From Streptomyces sp. A1277 (lineage in GTDB: Bacteria > Actinomycetota > Actinomycetes > Streptomycetales > Streptomycetaceae), in the NCBI RefSeq assembly GCF_004795015.1, contig NZ_SSBI01000026.1, forward strand, positions 1-64,000: a DNA stretch of 64,000 nucleotides, written 5' to 3'. The translations under genes and the position numbers were made by a program. Below are positions 1 through 8,475 of the stretch, piece by piece (position 1 is the stretch's first letter; every line of letters starts with the position of its first letter). Under the pieces are notes generated by a model, which did not search any database, was not told where the DNA came from, and saw only the letters and a list, made by a program, of their open reading frames with translations.

Positions 1-840
1 GATCTGTCGCGGGGGCGCGGGCGCGGCGGGGGTCTGCGGGTCGGCGGCGGGGCCCGCGCCCAGTGCGCGGATGGTCATCGTGCCCTCGGCGGGCGGCTGC
101 TGACCGCCGCCGGGGCGGCGCAGGGCCCGGATCGCGACGGTGTTCTCGGCGGGCGGCCGCCCGGTGTCCCCGCCCGTGGCGCCGGTGCGGCCGGGCCGGT
201 TGACGCGGATGGCGACGGTGTTCTCGGGCTTCGGGGCCCCGCCCTTCCGCATGCCCGGCACCCTGCCGTCGGCCGGCTCGGGTGCGGAGGGAGTGGTGGG
301 CGCGCCGGGCGCCGAGGGGCGGCGCGGGTCCACCGGGGTGCGGTCGGCCGGCTCGCCGCCCGCCGGGACGCGGCGGGCCACCTCGGCGGAGGCGGGGCTC
401 CGGCGGGCGAGTGCGGCGGAGGGGCCGGGGGGAGAGGGGGCGGGGGAAGAGGGCGGGGCGGACGCGGAGTCGGGCGCCGCGTCCGCGGTCGTACCGGAAT
501 CCGCTTCCCCGCCCGTGCCGCCCCAGGAGACCCGGCGGTCGCGGTCGCCGCCGAAGCCGGCCTGGCGGGAGGCGTCGGCCTGCCAGGCGGTGGCGGGTTC
601 GGGGCGGTCGGCCTCGTACCGCCCCTCGTCCAGGAAGACCGGACCGGTCTCGTCCACCGGAGCGGGCGTGGGAGCGGCGGTGGCCGCGGGCGGCGCCTCG
701 CCCTGCTCGGGGGCCGGGCGGCTCGTGCCGGGCACCCAGGAGGCGCCGTTCCAGTACCGCACGTAGCCGGGGATGGACGGGTCGGGGTAGTACCCCTCGC
801 GGGGGCTTTCGTCACCGGGTGCCGGGGTTGGGGCGCTCAT
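1..840 (-). CDS. DUF2510/RDD-type membrane protein, N-terminal part (cut by window edge)
   Basis: The frame is open from the ATG at 840 to the left edge, so only the first 280 codons are visible. Residues 16-36 carry the DUF2510 pattern of small aromatic patches (GYYPDPS, YWNG, WVPG). The rest is a long Pro/Ala/Gly/Glu-rich disordered stretch with repeated NTVAIR/MTIRAL-like motifs near the visible end. In Streptomyces this layout usually precedes a C-terminal RDD membrane domain, but that part lies outside the window and is inferred. The gene is divergent from the ssgG-like gene, with a 212-nt shared upstream region. Specific function unknown. Confidence 0.75.
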   Translation of the reverse strand, partial: MSAPTPAPGDESPREGYYPDPSIPGYVRYWNGASWVPGTSRPAPEQGEAPPAATAAPTPAPVDETGPVFLDEGRYEADRPEPATAWQADASRQAGFGGDRDRRVSWGGTGGEADSGTTADAAPDSASAPPSSPAPSPPGPSAALARRSPASAEVARRVPAGGEPADRTPVDPRRPSAPGAPTTPSAPEPADGRVPGMRKGGAPKPENTVAIRVNRPGRTGATGGDTGRPPAENTVAIRALRRPGGGQQPPAEGTMTIRALGAGPAADPQTPAAPAPPRQI

Positions 841-1052
841 CACCGTGGTCCCGTATCTCTTCGTGGCCTCAGTACAAGGGTCCACATCTATCAGACAGGC
901 GCGTACCCCCGGGCCGGTCCCGGTGTTTGGACCACTTTCCGGTCAACCAAAAAAACTTTTCCGGGAAGTCGCGTCATGGATGACGGGGAAGGCGCTCTCT
1001 GCCTGTGCCGGCCGGTCGTGGGACCGGTCGCGGGCAACGAAAGGACGCCGTC

Positions 1053-1529
1053 ATGCACACCGTCGTGGAGCGCGAGCTGGAGCTCAAGCTGGTCCTGTCC
1101 CCCGAGCGCAGCATCCCTGTGCCGGCCCGGCTGACGTACCGCACGGAGGACCCGTACGCCGTGCACATCACCTTCCACGTCGGCTCCGACTCGCCGGTGC
1201 ACTGGACGTTCGCCCGCGATCTGCTGGTGGAAGGGGTGTTCAGGCCGTGCGGGCAGGGGGACGTGCGGATCTGGCCGACCAGGATCGACGGGAGCAGCGT
1301 CATCTGTGTGGCGCTGACGTCTCCCGACGGCAACGCCCTGCTCGAAGTCCCGTCCGCGGCGGTGGCGGTGTGGGTGGAGCGGACGCTGCGGGTGGTGCCG
1401 CCGGGTACGGAGACCGGGCGGCTCGGCATCGACGAGGGTCTGGCGGAACTGCTCGCGCCGCTGCCGGCCGACGATCTGTGGATGAGCGACCCGTGGCCCT
1501 CGGACGAGTCGCAGGACGGGGAGGGCTGA
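1053..1529 (+). CDS. ssgG: SsgA-like (SALP) sporulation/cell-division protein, SsgG-like
   Basis: The 158-residue protein shows the SsgA/SsgB-family fold: an opening ERELELKLVL strand, the conserved DPYAVHITFH and WTFARDLLVEG segments, GDVRIWP, and LTSPDGNALLEVP. SALPs are actinomycete proteins that steer septum placement and wall remodelling during sporulation; SsgB recruits FtsZ. The ATG at 1053 is chosen because homology starts exactly there; GAAAGGA lies about 8 nt upstream. The paralogue name rests on gene order: an SsgG gene beside a glycolate-oxidase-like gene, a TPR gene and hppD, as recalled for S. coelicolor SCO2924-2927. It could be another SALP; the family call is secure and the G assignment moderate. 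Confidence 0.9.
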   Translation: MHTVVERELELKLVLSPERSIPVPARLTYRTEDPYAVHITFHVGSDSPVHWTFARDLLVEGVFRPCGQGDVRIWPTRIDGSSVICVALTSPDGNALLEVPSAAVAVWVERTLRVVPPGTETGRLGIDEGLAELLAPLPADDLWMSDPWPSDESQDGEG

Positions 1530-1549
1530 GGGGCGTGGCCGGGGTGCGG

Positions 1550-2917
1550 TCAGAAGACCTTGCCCGGGTTGAGCAGTCCCAGCGGGTCGAATGCCTGCTT
1601 GATGCCCCGGTGCAGTTCCACGCTCACCTCGCCCAGTTCGCGGGCGAGCCACTCCTTCTTCAGTACGCCGACGCCGTGTTCGCCGGTGATCGTGCCGCCG
1701 AGGCCGAGGCCGAGCGCCATGATCTCGTCGAAGGACTCCCGGGCCCGCCGGGACTCGTCGGCGTCGGCCGGGTCGAAGCAGACGACGGGGTGGGTGTTGC
1801 CGTCGCCCGCGTGGGCGCAGACGCCGATGGTGAGGCCGTGCTTCTCGGCGACGGCCGCCGTGCCCTCCAGCATGGCGCCGAGCTGCGAGCGCGGTACGCA
1901 CACGTCGTCGATCATCGTCGCCGGCTTGACGGTCTCCAGCGCGGTCAGCGACATCCGCCGGGCCTGGAGCAGCATCTCGGACTCGGCCGCGTCCTCCGCG
2001 GGGACGACCCCGGTGGCGCCCGCGGCCGTGCACAGCTCGCCGACGGCGGCGAGGTCGGCGGAGGGGTCCGGCGTGTCGAAGGCGGCGAGCAGCAGGGCCT
2101 CGGTGGTCTCGGGGAGGCCCATGTGCGCCATTCGGTTGACGGCCTGGACGGTTGTACGGTCCATCAGTTCGAGGAGTGACGGGGTGTGTCCGCGCTCCAT
2201 GATCCGGCAGACGGCGTCGCAGGCGCTCGACGCGCTGGGGAACTCGGCGGCCAGGACGAGCTGCCGGGGCGGCTGCGGCTTGAGCGCCAGCACGGCCTTC
2301 ACGACGATGCCGAGGCTGCCCTCGGAGCCGACGAAGAGCCGGGTCAGGTCGTATCCGGCGACGCCCTTGGCGGTGCGGCGGCCGGTGGTGAGCAGGCGCC
2401 CGTCCGCGAGGACGACGTCGAGGCCGAGGACGTATTCGGCGGTGACTCCGTACTTCACGCAGCACAGGCCGCCGGACGCGGTGCCGATGTTGCCGCCGAT
2501 GGTGCACATCTCCCAGCTGGAGGGGTCCGGCGGGTAGTACAGGCCGTGCTCGTCGACCGCGCGGGACAGCACGGCGTTGATGACGCCGGGCTCCACGACG
2601 GCGATGCGGTCGACGGGGCTGATCTCCAGGATGCGGTCCATCTTCACCAGGGAGAGCACGATGCAGCCGTCGATGGCGTTGGCCGCGCCCGACAGGCCCG
2701 TGCGGGCGCCCTGGGGGACGACCGGGAGGCGCAGCGCGGTGGCGGTGCGCATGACGTGCTGGACCTGCTCGACGGTGCGTGGGAGCGCGACGACGGCGGG
2801 GGTGCCCGCCTCGCAGAAGCTCGCCATGTCGTTCGCGTAGGAGGCGGTGACGTCCGGATCGGTGATCAGGGCGTCGGCCGGGAGGCCCGCCCGCAGGAGT
2901 TCGAGGAGATCGTCCAT
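1550..2917 (-). CDS. FAD-linked oxidase, glycolate-oxidase/D-lactate-dehydrogenase (GlcD) family
   Basis: A 455-residue flavoprotein. The N-terminal FAD-binding PCMH domain (about residues 35-215) contains PVVPQGARTGLSGAANA, typical of the pyrophosphate-binding loop, then GGNIGTASGG and GSEGSLGIV. The C-terminal FAD-oxidase domain carries CAHAGDGNTHP and EHGVG, usual for GlcD/D-lactate dehydrogenases. It probably oxidises a 2-hydroxy acid (glycolate or D-lactate), but the substrate cannot be read from sequence. The frame is open further upstream, to 3025, but the ATG at 2917 is preferred because homology begins there and a longer form would overlap the divergent TPR gene. Convergent with ssgG, 20 nt apart. 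Confidence 0.88.
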   Translation of the reverse strand: MDDLLELLRAGLPADALITDPDVTASYANDMASFCEAGTPAVVALPRTVEQVQHVMRTATALRLPVVPQGARTGLSGAANAIDGCIVLSLVKMDRILEISPVDRIAVVEPGVINAVLSRAVDEHGLYYPPDPSSWEMCTIGGNIGTASGGLCCVKYGVTAEYVLGLDVVLADGRLLTTGRRTAKGVAGYDLTRLFVGSEGSLGIVVKAVLALKPQPPRQLVLAAEFPSASSACDAVCRIMERGHTPSLLELMDRTTVQAVNRMAHMGLPETTEALLLAAFDTPDPSADLAAVGELCTAAGATGVVPAEDAAESEMLLQARRMSLTALETVKPATMIDDVCVPRSQLGAMLEGTAAVAEKHGLTIGVCAHAGDGNTHPVVCFDPADADESRRARESFDEIMALGLGLGGTITGEHGVGVLKKEWLARELGEVSVELHRGIKQAFDPLGLLNPGKVF

Positions 2918-3014
2918 GATCCAAGCGTGGCACCCGGGCCCATTGGTGTGAACCCGTCTGCGGCGGCGTTCCCAAGGCGCGGTGTGATCTTCGTACTGAC
3001 GCACAGTGATCGGC

Positions 3015-4712
3015 ATGGACGTCACGCCTCAGCAGCCACCGCCGGCCCTCCGGCCGGAATACGCCCCCGACGCCGACTGGCCCCCGCCCGGCGGCTCCCC
3101 GCCGGGGCCTGCGCCGGACCCCGTGTCCCTGGCCGAGCCGCCGCCCGCCCCGATGCGTACGACCCTGCGCAGGGCCGCGTTCGGCCTGGTGGCGGGCGCG
3201 GTGCTGGTGACGGGTGCGGTGGTCGCGGTGCCCGACGACGACCAGGACGCGGCGCCGCCCGTGCCGGGCCCGGTCTCGCGCGCGATGACCGCGACGGCCG
3301 CCGGCTCCCCCGCCTCGCTCGCCGATCTGACCGCGCTCATCGGGGACCGGCAGAAGTGGGTGGGCACGCACCCCTCGGACGCGGGGTCGTGGGCGGTGCT
3401 CGGGTCGGCGTACGTGGAGTGGGGGCGGCGGGCCGCCGACCCGGCGTACTACACGCGGGCCGAGCAGGCGCTGAAGCGGTCGCTGGACGTGCGGCCCGGC
3501 GAGAGCGGCAACACGGCGGCCTGGGTGGGCCTCGCCTCGCTGGCCAACGCCCGGCACGACTTCGTGACGGCGAAGAAGTGGGGCGAGACGGTACGGGCGC
3601 GGCAGCCCAAGGAGTGGACGGTCTACCCGCAGCTGATCGACGCGTACAACGGCCTCGGCGACCGGAAGTCGGCGATCACGGCGGTGGAGAGGTTCACCGC
3701 GCTGCGGGCCGGGGTGCCGGCGCTGGGCCGGGCGGCCGAGATGTACCGGGACCGGGGCTGGCGCGAGGACGCGCTGGCCACCGCCCAGGACGCGGCGAAC
3801 CGGGCGACGGCGCCCGCCGAGAAGGCCGCCTGCCTGGCCCGGCTCGGCGAACTGGCCTGGGAGCGGGGCGAGCCGAAGGAGGCCGTGGCGCAGTACGGGG
3901 CGGCGCTGCGCATCGACAAGGGCCACCACGCCTCGCTCGCCGGGCGGGCGCGTGCGCTGGCGGCCCTGGGGCGCACCGACGAGGCGCTGCGGGACTACCG
4001 GGCGGCGCTGGCGAAGTCGCCGCGTCCGGCGTATCTGCTGGAGCTGGGTGAGCTGTACGAGTCGCTGGGGCTGGACGGCGACTCGGTGGACCAGTACGAC
4101 AAGCTCCGCGCGGCGCTGGACGCGGGCGAGGCGCGGGGCGTGGACGAGGCGCTGCCGCTCGGCCGGTTCGAGGCGGCGCACGGGGACGCGGACTCGGCGG
4201 TGGAGCTGCTGCGGGCCGAGTGGGACCGGGGGCACCGCAGCGCGGCGGTGGCCGACGCGCTGGGCTGGGCGCTGCACCGGTCGGGTGACTCGGACGGGGC
4301 GCTGGAGTACGCCGGGCGGGCGGTCGACTCGGGCGGCCGGAACGCCTCGTACTCGTACCACCTGGGCATGGTGCAGCGCGCGTTGCACGATTACGGCGCG
4401 GCCCGCCGCCATCTGGAGGAGGCGCTGCGGACCAACCCGGAGTTCTCGCCGCTGGACGCGCCGCTGGCGCAGGAGGCCCTGGACACGCTGGGGCAGCCCC
4501 CGGCGGGCGGCCCGCAGGACATGCGGCGGGACCCGGTCCCGGAGCCGCCGCGGGCACCCGCGCCGGAGCCGACCGCGTCCGCCGGCGGCCCGCAGACCTC
4601 CGGTGGCGTCCCGGCCCCCGCGGCGGGCCCGCAGGCGGCCCCGGCGCCCGCGGGAGGCGGCGCGCAGGCACCCGTACAGCCGTCCGCCGCGCCATCGGCC
4701 GCGGCAGGCTGA
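3015..4712 (+). CDS. membrane-anchored TPR-repeat protein
   Basis: A 565-residue protein with a Pro-rich cytoplasmic N-terminus (1-45), one hydrophobic segment at about 52-70 (AAFGLVAGAVLVTGAVVAV), then a run of helical tetratricopeptide-type repeats from about 110 to 490. Repeats are visible as A-x(2)-Y/L-x(2)-AL patterns such as AVLGSAYVEWGRR, ALRDYRAALAKSP and LGWALHRSGDSDGALEYAGRAV. The last about 70 residues are Pro/Ala/Gly-rich. A GTG at 3006 in frame is an alternative start; neither has a clear ribosome site. Probably a scaffold for protein-protein contacts outside the membrane. The partner is unknown. It ends at a strong terminator shared with convergent hppD. Confidence 0.8.
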   Translation: MDVTPQQPPPALRPEYAPDADWPPPGGSPPGPAPDPVSLAEPPPAPMRTTLRRAAFGLVAGAVLVTGAVVAVPDDDQDAAPPVPGPVSRAMTATAAGSPASLADLTALIGDRQKWVGTHPSDAGSWAVLGSAYVEWGRRAADPAYYTRAEQALKRSLDVRPGESGNTAAWVGLASLANARHDFVTAKKWGETVRARQPKEWTVYPQLIDAYNGLGDRKSAITAVERFTALRAGVPALGRAAEMYRDRGWREDALATAQDAANRATAPAEKAACLARLGELAWERGEPKEAVAQYGAALRIDKGHHASLAGRARALAALGRTDEALRDYRAALAKSPRPAYLLELGELYESLGLDGDSVDQYDKLRAALDAGEARGVDEALPLGRFEAAHGDADSAVELLRAEWDRGHRSAAVADALGWALHRSGDSDGALEYAGRAVDSGGRNASYSYHLGMVQRALHDYGAARRHLEEALRTNPEFSPLDAPLAQEALDTLGQPPAGGPQDMRRDPVPEPPRAPAPEPTASAGGPQTSGGVPAPAAGPQAAPAPAGGGAQAPVQPSAAPSAAAG

Positions 4713-4756
4713 CGCACAGGACGAGGGCCTGTCGTCAGATTCCCGTCGTCCGACCG

Positions 4757-4787
4757 GAGGGGCGGGCCGGAATCCGGCCCGCCCCTC
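4757..4787. terminator. bidirectional hairpin terminator between the TPR gene and hppD
   Basis: A perfect 14-bp stem (GAGGGGCGGGCCGG pairing with its complement) closes over a 3-nt AAT loop, between the stop of the TPR gene and the stop of the convergent hppD. No U-run follows, as is usual for Streptomyces terminators. Confidence 0.8.
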
Positions 4788-4803
4788 ACTCATGCCTCGG
4801 GCG

Positions 4804-5949
4804 TCACAGGTTGCCGCGCTTGTCCTGCTCGCGCTCGATCGCCTCGAAGAGGGCCTTGAAGTTGCCCTTGCCGAAGCCCATCGAGCCGTGGCGTTCGATC
4901 ATCTCGAAGAAGACGGTCGGGCGGTCCTGGACCGGCTTGGTGAAGATCTGGAGCAGGTAGCCGTCCTCGTCGCGGTCGACCAGGATCTTCAGCTCGCGCA
5001 GGGTCTCCACGGGCACCCGGGTCTCGCCCGCCCACTCGCCCAGCGTGTCGTAGTACGAGTCCGGGGTGTCGAGGAACTGCACACCGGCGGCGCGCATCGC
5101 CTTCACCGAGGCGACGATGTCGTTGGTGGCGAGCGCCATGTGCTGGACGCCGGCGGCGCCGTAGAACTCCAGGTACTCGTCGATCTGCGACTTCTTCTTG
5201 GCGACGGCCGGCTCGTTGATCGGGAACTTGACCTTGAGCGTGCCGTCCGCGACGACCTTCGACATCAGGGCGCTGTACTCGGTCGCGATGTCGTCGCCCA
5301 CGAACTCCTTCATGTTCGTGAAGCCCATGACCTTGTTGTAGAACTCGACCCACTCGTTCATCCGGCCGAGCTCGACGTTGCCGACGCAGTGGTCGATGGC
5401 CTGGAAGAAGCGCTTGGCCGGCGGCTCGACGATCGGGGCGGCGGCGACGTAGCCGGGCAGGTACGGGCCGTCGTAGCCGGAGCGCTCGACGAGGGTGTGG
5501 CGGGTCTTGCCGTACGTGGCGATGGCGGCGCGCACGACGGTGCCGTGCTCGTCCTTCGTCTCGTACGGCTCCTCGATGCCCGTGGCGCCGTGCTCGACGG
5601 CGTAGGCGTACGCCGCGCGCGCGTCGGGCACCTCGATGGCGAGGTCGATGACGCCGTCGCCGTGCGCCGCGACGTGGTCCTCCAGGAAGTGGCCCCAGTC
5701 GGAGGACGCCTTGACGACGGAGGTGAGGACGAAGCGGGCGGAACCGCTGGTGAGGACGTAGCCGGCGGTCTCGCGGCTGCCGGTCTCGGGCCCGGAGTAG
5801 GCGACCAGCTTCATGCCGAAGGCCGTCGAGTAGTAGTGGGCGGCCTGCTTGGCGTTGCCGACGGCGAAGACGACGGCGTCCATTCCCTTGACCGGGAAGG
5901 GATCGGCCTGCCGGGACGTCTCCGGGGTGCTGTGCATCGTCTCTGTCAT
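4804..5949 (-). CDS. hppD: 4-hydroxyphenylpyruvate dioxygenase
   Basis: Converts 4-hydroxyphenylpyruvate to homogentisate in tyrosine breakdown, a non-haem Fe(II) enzyme of the vicinal-oxygen-chelate fold. The 381-residue length is that of Streptomyces HPPDs. The iron ligands are present at the positions known for the S. avermitilis enzyme: His187 (QAIDHCVGN), His270 (GVQHMAL) and Glu349 (VFFEMIER). The C-terminal gate helix ends in GNL. The start is the ATG at 5949 (MTETMHST); an upstream in-frame methionine would extend into the regulatory region. It is divergent from an Lrp/AsnC gene across 134 nt. In S. coelicolor, as I recall it, HpdA activates and HpdR represses hppD. Confidence 0.97.
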   Translation of the reverse strand: MTETMHSTPETSRQADPFPVKGMDAVVFAVGNAKQAAHYYSTAFGMKLVAYSGPETGSRETAGYVLTSGSARFVLTSVVKASSDWGHFLEDHVAAHGDGVIDLAIEVPDARAAYAYAVEHGATGIEEPYETKDEHGTVVRAAIATYGKTRHTLVERSGYDGPYLPGYVAAAPIVEPPAKRFFQAIDHCVGNVELGRMNEWVEFYNKVMGFTNMKEFVGDDIATEYSALMSKVVADGTLKVKFPINEPAVAKKKSQIDEYLEFYGAAGVQHMALATNDIVASVKAMRAAGVQFLDTPDSYYDTLGEWAGETRVPVETLRELKILVDRDEDGYLLQIFTKPVQDRPTVFFEMIERHGSMGFGKGNFKALFEAIEREQDKRGNL

Positions 5950-6083
5950 GTCCGAAGGTTCCCGCCGCTCCGCAAGGTGCGCAACAGTTCGCGCAATCAC
6001 TGGTCAATGTGCGCAGCGCCTGCCCATGATGAGCGGGCTATCTGTACATGGTGCCCATCACACCGACCCCCGGAGGCGGACCC
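5950..6083. promoter_or_regulatory. divergent control region hppD / hpdA with repeated TTGCGC-type half sites
   Basis: The 134-nt gap holds two divergent promoters. Read on the minus strand, three related elements (ATTGCGCG, GTTGCGCA, CTTGCGGA) occur about one helical turn apart between roughly 5972 and 6000, and a TTGACC box (minus strand, about 6001-6006) is a possible -35 for hppD. Phased half sites of this sort suit an Lrp/AsnC octamer. The role as an HpdA operator is inference from position. Confidence 0.5.
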
Positions 6084-6557
6084 GTGGCGATCGATCGACT
6101 GGACGGGCGGCTCATCGTGCTGCTGGCGCGTGAACCCAGGATCGGCGTCCTGGAGGCGTCGCGCAGGCTGGGCGTGGCGCGCGGGACGGTGCAGGCGCGG
6201 CTCGACCGCCTTCAGTCCAATGGCGTCATCCGCGGTTTCGGCCCCGACGTCGATCCGGCGCCGCTCGGCTACCCGGTCACCGCGTTCGCGACGCTGGAGA
6301 TCAAGCAGGGTCAAGGCGCGGACGTGAGGGCGCACTTGAGGGGCGTACCGGAGGTGCTGGAGCTGCACACCACCACCGGGCACGGGGACATGCTGTGCCG
6401 GCTCGTGGCCCGGTCCAACGCGGATCTCCAGCGGGTGATCGACCGGGTTGTCGGATTTGATGGCATTGTCCGGGCCTCCACGGCCATCGTCATGGAGAAC
6501 CCGGTGCCGCTGCGCGTCATCCCGCTCGTCGAACAGGCGGCGCAGGACACCGACTGA
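6084..6557 (+). CDS. hpdA: Lrp/AsnC-family transcriptional regulator, HpdA-like
   Basis: A 157-residue regulator: N-terminal winged helix-turn-helix (about 1-55, with SRRLGVARGTVQARLDRLQSNGVI as recognition region) and a C-terminal RAM/Lrp ligand domain (about 65-150, TTTGHGDMLCRLVARSNADLQ). The GTG at 6084 is chosen because GGAGG lies 7 nt upstream and homology starts there; an in-frame ATG at 6051 (reading on from a GTG/ATG pair) lacks such a site. Adjacent and divergent to hppD, matching the activator HpdA described for S. coelicolor tyrosine catabolism. The permease gene follows 15 nt downstream on the same strand, so read-through is possible. Confidence 0.9.
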   Translation: MAIDRLDGRLIVLLAREPRIGVLEASRRLGVARGTVQARLDRLQSNGVIRGFGPDVDPAPLGYPVTAFATLEIKQGQGADVRAHLRGVPEVLELHTTTGHGDMLCRLVARSNADLQRVIDRVVGFDGIVRASTAIVMENPVPLRVIPLVEQAAQDTD

Positions 6558-6572
6558 GCCGAGGAGTGACGG

Positions 6573-7220
6573 GTGAGCTTCTGGGAGTACCTGGCCAACC
6601 GGCACCAGCAGTTGCTCACCGACGCGTTCCAGCACGTGAGCGCCGTCTTCCAGTGCATGGTCATCGCCACCGTGCTCGGCGTCCTGATCGGGGTCGTCAG
6701 CTACCGCAGCGGCTGGGGCTCCTCGGTGGCGATCACCTCGACGGCGACCGTCCTGACCATTCCGTCCCTCGCCGCCATCGGTCTGCTGATCCCGCTGGTC
6801 GGCCTCGGTGTGGCGCCGACGGTGATCACCCTGACGCTGTACGGGCTGCTGCCGGTCGTCCGGAACTCGATCGTGGGGCTGCGGGGCGTGGACCCCTCGC
6901 TGGTGGACGCGGCGAAGGGCATCGGGATGTCGCGGACCGCGCGGCTGTGCCGGGTGGAGCTGCCGCTGGCCTGGCCTCCGATCCTGACCGGCATCCGGGT
7001 CTCGACGCAGATGCTGATGGGGATCGCCGCCATCGCCGCGTACGCCTCCGGACCCGGGCTCGGCAACGAGATCTTCCGCGGCATCGCCTCGCTGGGCAGC
7101 GCCAACGCGATCAACCAGGTGCTCGCGGGCACGCTCGGCATCGTTGTTCTTGCCCTGCTCTTCGACGCCGCGTACGTGCTGCTGGGGCGGCTCACCATCC
7201 CGAGGGGGATCCGTGTCTGA
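6573..7220 (+). CDS. osmoprotectant ABC transporter permease (OpuCB/ProW type)
   Basis: A 215-residue inner-membrane permease with about five to six hydrophobic segments. The BPD-transport signature E-A-A-x(3)-G appears as VDAAKGIGMSRTARLCRVELPLA (about 110-132), contacting the ATPase. The family imports glycine betaine, choline, carnitine or related compounds. It starts with GTG at 6573 after a GAGGAGTGACGG-like ribosome site and overlaps the following ATPase gene by 8 nt, so the four genes form a translationally coupled operon (permease, ATPase, permease, binding protein), the same gene set as OpuC systems. Confidence 0.92.
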   Translation: MSFWEYLANRHQQLLTDAFQHVSAVFQCMVIATVLGVLIGVVSYRSGWGSSVAITSTATVLTIPSLAAIGLLIPLVGLGVAPTVITLTLYGLLPVVRNSIVGLRGVDPSLVDAAKGIGMSRTARLCRVELPLAWPPILTGIRVSTQMLMGIAAIAAYASGPGLGNEIFRGIASLGSANAINQVLAGTLGIVVLALLFDAAYVLLGRLTIPRGIRV

Positions 7221-8475
7221 GACCGCAGCGGACACCGGGCGGCAGCCCGCCGCCGACGCCGCCTCCGGCGCCCCCATCCAGCTGGAGAACCTGTCCAAGC
7301 GCTACCCGGGCAACCCGAGCCCGGCCGTGGACAACGTCTCGATGGACATCAGGGCCGGCGAGACGGTGATCTTCGTGGGCCCGTCCGGCTGCGGGAAGTC
7401 GACCACGCTGAAGATGATCAACCGGCTGATCGAGCCGACGTCGGGCCGGATCAGGATCGGCGACGAGGACGTCACGGACATCGACCCGGTGAAGCTGCGC
7501 CGCAAGATCGGGTACGCGATCCAGTCGTCCGGGCTCTTCCCGCACATGACGGTCGCCGAGAACATCGCCCTCGTCCCCAAGATGGTGGGCTGGTCGAAGT
7601 CGCGGGTGAAGGAGCGGGTCGAGGAGATGCTCGACCTGGTCGGGCTCGACCCGCGCGAGTTCCACGGCCGCTATCCGCGTGCGCTCTCCGGCGGTCAGCA
7701 GCAACGCGTGGGCGTGGCGCGGGCGCTGGCCGCCGACCCGCCGGTGCTGCTGATGGACGAGCCGTTCGGCGCGGTCGACCCGATCACCCGCGACCACCTC
7801 CAGGACGAGCTGATCCGGCTCCAGCACGAACTGCACAAGACGATCGTCTTCGTCACCCACGACTTCGACGAGGCGATCAAGCTGGGCGACCGGATCGCGG
7901 TGCTGCGCGAGCACTCGCACATCGCGCAGTTCGACACCCCGGAGGCCATCCTCACCAACCCGACGGACGACTTCGTCTCCGGGTTCGTCGGCGCGGGCGC
8001 GGCGCTGAAGCGGCTCAACCTGACGCGCGTGCGGGAGGTGGAGATCGCCGACTTCCCGACCGTGACGGTGGACGACCCGCTCCAGTCGATCTTCAACAAG
8101 CTGCGCAGCGGTCCGCACAACGAGCTGCTGATGCTGGACCGCAGGAACCGCCCGTACAAGTGGCTGCGGCGCGGCGACCTGATGCGGGCGAGGGGTTCGC
8201 TGGCGCGGGCCGGGCAGCTGGTCCACGACACGGTGACCAGGGACGCGACCCTGCACGACGCGCTGGAGGCGGTGCTCACCGACAGTGGCGGCCGGGTCGC
8301 GGTGACCGGCCGGCGCGGCGAGTTCACCGGGGTCGTGGACATGCACACCCTGATGAACTCGGTGCACGAACTCCTCGAAGCCGACCGGCTCACCGCCATC
8401 GAGCACCAGCACGACCTGGAGGAGCTGCGGGTCCAGCAGACCGCCCAGGAGCAGGAGGGCGGTGCGGGCGCATGA
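7213..8475 (+). CDS. osmoprotectant ABC transporter ATPase with CBS domains (OpuCA/ProV type)
   Basis: A 420-residue ATPase energising the betaine-type importer. Walker A is GPSGCGKST, the signature LSGGQQQR, Walker B VLLMDEPFGAVDP and the switch histidine VTHDFDEA. After about residue 275 come two CBS-type motifs (TVDDPLQSIFNKL and TLHDALEAVLTDSGGRVAVTG), the C-terminal extension that senses ionic strength in OpuA/OpuC-type ATPases. The GTG at 7213 overlaps the permease stop by 8 nt, and the stop overlaps the next ATG (ATGA). The N-terminus has about 20 extra disordered residues before the ATPase core. Confidence 0.93.
   Translation: MSETAADTGRQPAADAASGAPIQLENLSKRYPGNPSPAVDNVSMDIRAGETVIFVGPSGCGKSTTLKMINRLIEPTSGRIRIGDEDVTDIDPVKLRRKIGYAIQSSGLFPHMTVAENIALVPKMVGWSKSRVKERVEEMLDLVGLDPREFHGRYPRALSGGQQQRVGVARALAADPPVLLMDEPFGAVDPITRDHLQDELIRLQHELHKTIVFVTHDFDEAIKLGDRIAVLREHSHIAQFDTPEAILTNPTDDFVSGFVGAGAALKRLNLTRVREVEIADFPTVTVDDPLQSIFNKLRSGPHNELLMLDRRNRPYKWLRRGDLMRARGSLARAGQLVHDTVTRDATLHDALEAVLTDSGGRVAVTGRRGEFTGVVDMHTLMNSVHELLEADRLTAIEHQHDLEELRVQQTAQEQEGGAGA

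Noticed and set aside
891..4793. 1300-codon minus-strand open frame
   Set aside because: It is antisense shadow in high-GC DNA: it overlaps the FAD-oxidase in a different frame and the TPR gene, is Arg/Pro/Gly-rich without domains, and runs opposite to the codon bias of those genes.
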